Assembly: GCF_000002425.4 (NCBI RefSeq)
Contig: NC_037269.1
Coordinates: 11,442,469-11,506,468 of the forward strand
Direction: 5' to 3'
Length of the DNA stretch: 64,000 nucleotides
DNA from: Physcomitrium patens
Lineage: Eukaryota; Streptophyta; Bryopsida; Funariales; Funariaceae
Below the pieces are notes generated by a model. That model saw nothing but the letters and a program-made list of their open reading frames with translations. It did not search any database and had not been told where the DNA came from. The translations under genes were made by a program, and so were the position numbers. This document shows, in pieces, positions 61,536 through 64,000 of this stretch (within the stretch, counting starts at the first letter, position 1; each line of letters opens with the position of its first letter).

Positions 61536-63935
61536 CTATGCATCCTCCACCAACAATGCCGACCTGATCCGCTGCACCGTGCATGATATCAAATTATTCA
61601 CCGTAGCCACCGACTCCAGAGACAGCCGCGCCGATGGAATGCTGCTCACGAGAATCTGGAATGCCACTGTCAACAACGACCCAGTTCCACGACCGATCTC
61701 GGTCAGTTGCCCGCCTTGCTCATTTCCCAGGGCCCCTCTGTCGCCTCCTGGACCGTCGGGAAGAATAGCGAACCCGGATGGCAGCAGCGCTACGTACGCC
61801 GGATCGCCCCCTTGCAACACCAAATTCATCGCCGGAATGTCTACCGGCGCGTATATCACCAGTGAACCTGACACATCCGTGCAGCTCTCTTGCAGTATCA
61901 ACATATTGCTCTGGCTTGAATTCATCGCATTCACCCGAAGCAACGACACGCTGTTTCCAGGGTCCTGACCCTTGGCAATGTGCGCCATCTCCGTCACCAT
62001 TCCACCGTTCGACAAGATGTCCCACTCACTCCTCAGCCGCTCGTCTCGCAGAAATTGGAACACTCGCGCCGGCGAAACCGGCAGCCACATCGATGTGGCC
62101 GCGCTCAGCACAATGCCGTGAGGCTCTCCCGGATTGTCCACGCTCTTCCGGGTCATTACCCGCACATCGTCATCCCCGCTCCCAGACAATGTCGTCCATG
62201 TGTGCACCGTCGATGCACTCACTCCCGCACAGAAATTGTTCGTCATCCTCTGCGCCAGCTTCAACATGCTCCGTCGCCCACTCGCACTTGGCACCCCGCC
62301 CAAATCTCGGGATGCAATGTTGCTAGCCAGCAGGCTGGCCAACCTCTCACATTGCCGCTGCAGTGTGGCCAACCATCTTTGAGCACCGAATGCCATACCG
62401 GTGTTCACTAGATCCCGGTACATGCGATGCACGGCACGGTCGTCGTACTCCATGTGTTCCACGCACGTCACCTTCGCATAACCGTTCGGAGTGTCCTGGA
62501 TTAGTACCCCCGATGGCCTCCGCCGACACCTCATCAGCGACGGGGGTGGATTGTCTCGCAGAGAGTCCACCGAGACGTCCACCACTGCCCACACGCCTTC
62601 CGCGTGCTGCTTGCAGTACCGCAAGAAGTAAATCTCTCGAGTCGGCACCAGCGGCGACAGCACCTGCAGCTCCGCATACATCAGCTGCAATGCACCGTTG
62701 CGATTCCCCGTCACACCCGTCGCCAGCACATCGACAGTCAGCGCCCGCGACACTATACAGGGGAACATATCCATCCACTGCGTCGCGTCCATGAGCGTCT
62801 CTACCAAATTCACGCCGTTCATCATCACCAGTGCCGTCTCGCGAGTCGCTTCCGTTTTCAGACCCGGGGGACACATCCCGATACCCCGTGGGAACTGCCG
62901 CATGTACTCTTCGTAGTTCAGCTGCTCCTTCCCGACTTCACCCATATTTACCCACAGCGGCTCCTCCGTTTGTGCCATGCGCACTAGCTCTTCCATTGCC
63001 GTCACCGCCAGTTCCACCACCATCGGCTTCTCGGCCTCGGTCAATCCTCCGGGCCTCGTCGCCACATCCGCAACGCTTGGACCCGCCACAACGTCAAGGT
63101 TTCCAGGTGCCGGGTGCATACCGCCAAAGCTACTACCACCTCCTACCTGAAGATCCAGGGAGGAGCTCGGCAGTGCCAAAGGAGCCATGGGAGTGATTGG
63201 CCGGCCCAAGTACTTAGCGGCAAGAGCCGAAACCCGATCTAGTTCTTCCTTAAGCCTCACGTTCTCAATGCGAAGCTGCTGCTCGTCAAAAGTCATTTCG
63301 CCCACTGTGGCCGGGCCACCACAATGTGGGCACTGGGGATTCTTCAGCGCCTCCCGCATGATCAAGTTCTCGGACCGCAGCTTCTCATTCTCGGATCGCA
63401 GCATGGAATTCTCTGCGCGCTCAGTCTGCGCCTTCATCTGAGTGCGTCTGTTCTGGAACCAAAACTTGACCTGCCTGGGCTCCAGACCCAGGTCCCTGCT
63501 AAGCTGCTGGCGCTGCTTGTCGTCAGGATGCGGACACTCTTTAAAAAGCATCTCCATTTCCTGGATCTGTCGCGGGGTGTGTCGATGATACCTCTTCTTG
63601 CGAGGGTGATTATTGTCCGGGTCCTCGTCCCCTGAACCTCCCTCCATGTTGTCACTGCCCGAGCGTGACTCGTACTCCTCCTTATTCTTCTGCTGCTGCT
63701 CGTTATCTGCAGTCTGACTAACCTCTCTTTGCCCATCTAGACCCGTAGGGGGTCCTAATGACAAGGACGGGGACGAGTAGTGTTTCGGAGGTGGACGAGG
63801 CATGGCTAAAGGAGGTATCTGGCGAGGGGGGGCCATCGCTCCAGCGGGCATGCCACCCAGCTCCCCAAAACTCCTCCCCAGATTGCCCAGATTGCCGTTC
63901 GGAGGTACTTGCACGGTGACGCCTCCAAGCCTCAT
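61536..63935 (-). CDS. Class IV HD-Zip transcription factor (HD, zipper-loop-zipper, START)
   Basis: One uninterrupted 799-aa frame. Residues 1-110 are Pro/Gly-rich then acidic ([18 protein letters not shown]). The homeodomain is about 112-171: [46 protein letters not shown] zipper-loop-zipper follows (about 172-240) with the CPHCGG loop that marks class IV rather than class III. START is about 290-520, with [61 protein letters not shown] and [16 protein letters not shown]. The START-adjacent domain ends [21 protein letters not shown] near the stop. The family controls epidermal and surface-cell identity in plants (GL2/ATML1/PDF2 group). The ATG at 63935 is the first after an in-frame TGA nine codons upstream, but an upstream exon beyond the window cannot be ruled out. 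Confidence 0.95.
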   Translation of the reverse strand: MRLGGVTVQVPPNGNLGNLGRSFGELGGMPAGAMAPPRQIPPLAMPRPPPKHYSSPSLSLGPPTGLDGQREVSQTADNEQQQKNKEEYESRSGSDNMEGGSGDEDPDNNHPRKKRYHRHTPRQIQEMEMLFKECPHPDDKQRQQLSRDLGLEPRQVKFWFQNRRTQMKAQTERAENSMLRSENEKLRSENLIMREALKNPQCPHCGGPATVGEMTFDEQQLRIENVRLKEELDRVSALAAKYLGRPITPMAPLALPSSSLDLQVGGGSSFGGMHPAPGNLDVVAGPSVADVATRPGGLTEAEKPMVVELAVTAMEELVRMAQTEEPLWVNMGEVGKEQLNYEEYMRQFPRGIGMCPPGLKTEATRETALVMMNGVNLVETLMDATQWMDMFPCIVSRALTVDVLATGVTGNRNGALQLMYAELQVLSPLVPTREIYFLRYCKQHAEGVWAVVDVSVDSLRDNPPPSLMRCRRRPSGVLIQDTPNGYAKVTCVEHMEYDDRAVHRMYRDLVNTGMAFGAQRWLATLQRQCERLASLLASNIASRDLGGVPSASGRRSMLKLAQRMTNNFCAGVSASTVHTWTTLSGSGDDDVRVMTRKSVDNPGEPHGIVLSAATSMWLPVSPARVFQFLRDERLRSEWDILSNGGMVTEMAHIAKGQDPGNSVSLLRVNAMNSSQSNMLILQESCTDVSGSLVIYAPVDIPAMNLVLQGGDPAYVALLPSGFAILPDGPGGDRGALGNEQGGQLTEIGRGTGSLLTVAFQILVSSIPSARLSLESVATVNNLISCTVQRIRSALLVEDA

Positions 63936-64000
63936 CCGGCTGCCACACCGTCTACGTCCTCAAGCTTTCCTACCCTACTATTAGCTGCTGCATTCCTCCA
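63936..64000 (-). promoter_or_regulatory. Immediate 5' side of the HD-Zip IV gene
   Basis: Only 65 bases are visible. On the minus strand they end with a short open stretch (nine codons after a TGA) leading into the start codon. It may be 5' UTR or, if an AG in cttgag|gacg is used as acceptor, the start of the exon. Confidence 0.4.

Noticed and set aside
61453..61968. 171-codon plus-strand frame
   Set aside because: Antisense to the end of the HD-Zip gene; product has no recognisable pattern.
62347..62874. 175-codon minus-strand and several plus-strand frames inside the HD-Zip gene
   Set aside because: Shadow frames of a GC-rich START-domain coding region.

Overview
The window looks like nuclear DNA of a moss (bryophyte). 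Evidence: intron-rich genes with short GT-AG introns, plastid-targeted proteins, plant-type regulators (a DRB dsRNA-binding protein and a class IV HD-Zip factor), and a radial spoke protein 9 gene, which among land plants is expected only in lineages with flagellated sperm. The very AT-rich intergenic DNA full of (TA)n microsatellites and the CT/GA-rich leaders would fit Physcomitrium patens or a relative, but the species is inferred, not shown.

Layout. 1-3867: a broken Ty3/gypsy retroelement on the minus strand whose two LTR-like ends are inverted rather than direct. 4030-4475: a degenerate telomere-like repeat. 5526-6040: a decayed PIF1/Helitron-type helicase. 7857-11288 (+): a ten-exon gene for a 332-aa putative plastid membrane protein of unknown function. 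14593-18299 (+): a twelve-exon gene for a 297-aa P-loop kinase of the phosphoribulokinase/uridine kinase family, including one GC-AG intron. 20036-20977 (+): an intronless nuclear gene for a plastid ClpP protease subunit. 22049-24070 (-): a seven-exon gene for a 222-aa plastid protein of unknown function, convergent with clpP. 26734-27876 (+): an intronless zinc-type medium-chain dehydrogenase. 36701-38457 (-): a six-exon RSPH9/RSP9 gene. 52374-54170 (+): a three-exon DRB gene with two dsRNA-binding domains and a long C-terminal tail. 61536-63935 (-): an intronless class IV HD-Zip gene (HD, leucine zipper with a CPHCGG loop, START).

The long gaps (11.3-14.5 kb, 27.9-34.8 kb, 38.6-48.4 kb, 54.2-59.9 kb) are AT-rich and show no convincing genes. 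They hold many (TA)n tracts, two short elements with imperfect terminal inverted repeats set inside (TA)n tracts, a 191-bp recent tandem duplication and a 60-bp palindromic microsatellite.

The genes do not form a pathway. Three or four encode plastid proteins (two of unknown function, ClpP, and possibly the kinase), one is an axoneme component, and two are plant regulators. All exon structures were assembled by hand from splice signals, reading-frame phase and protein continuity. The phases close without error in every multi-exon gene reported.
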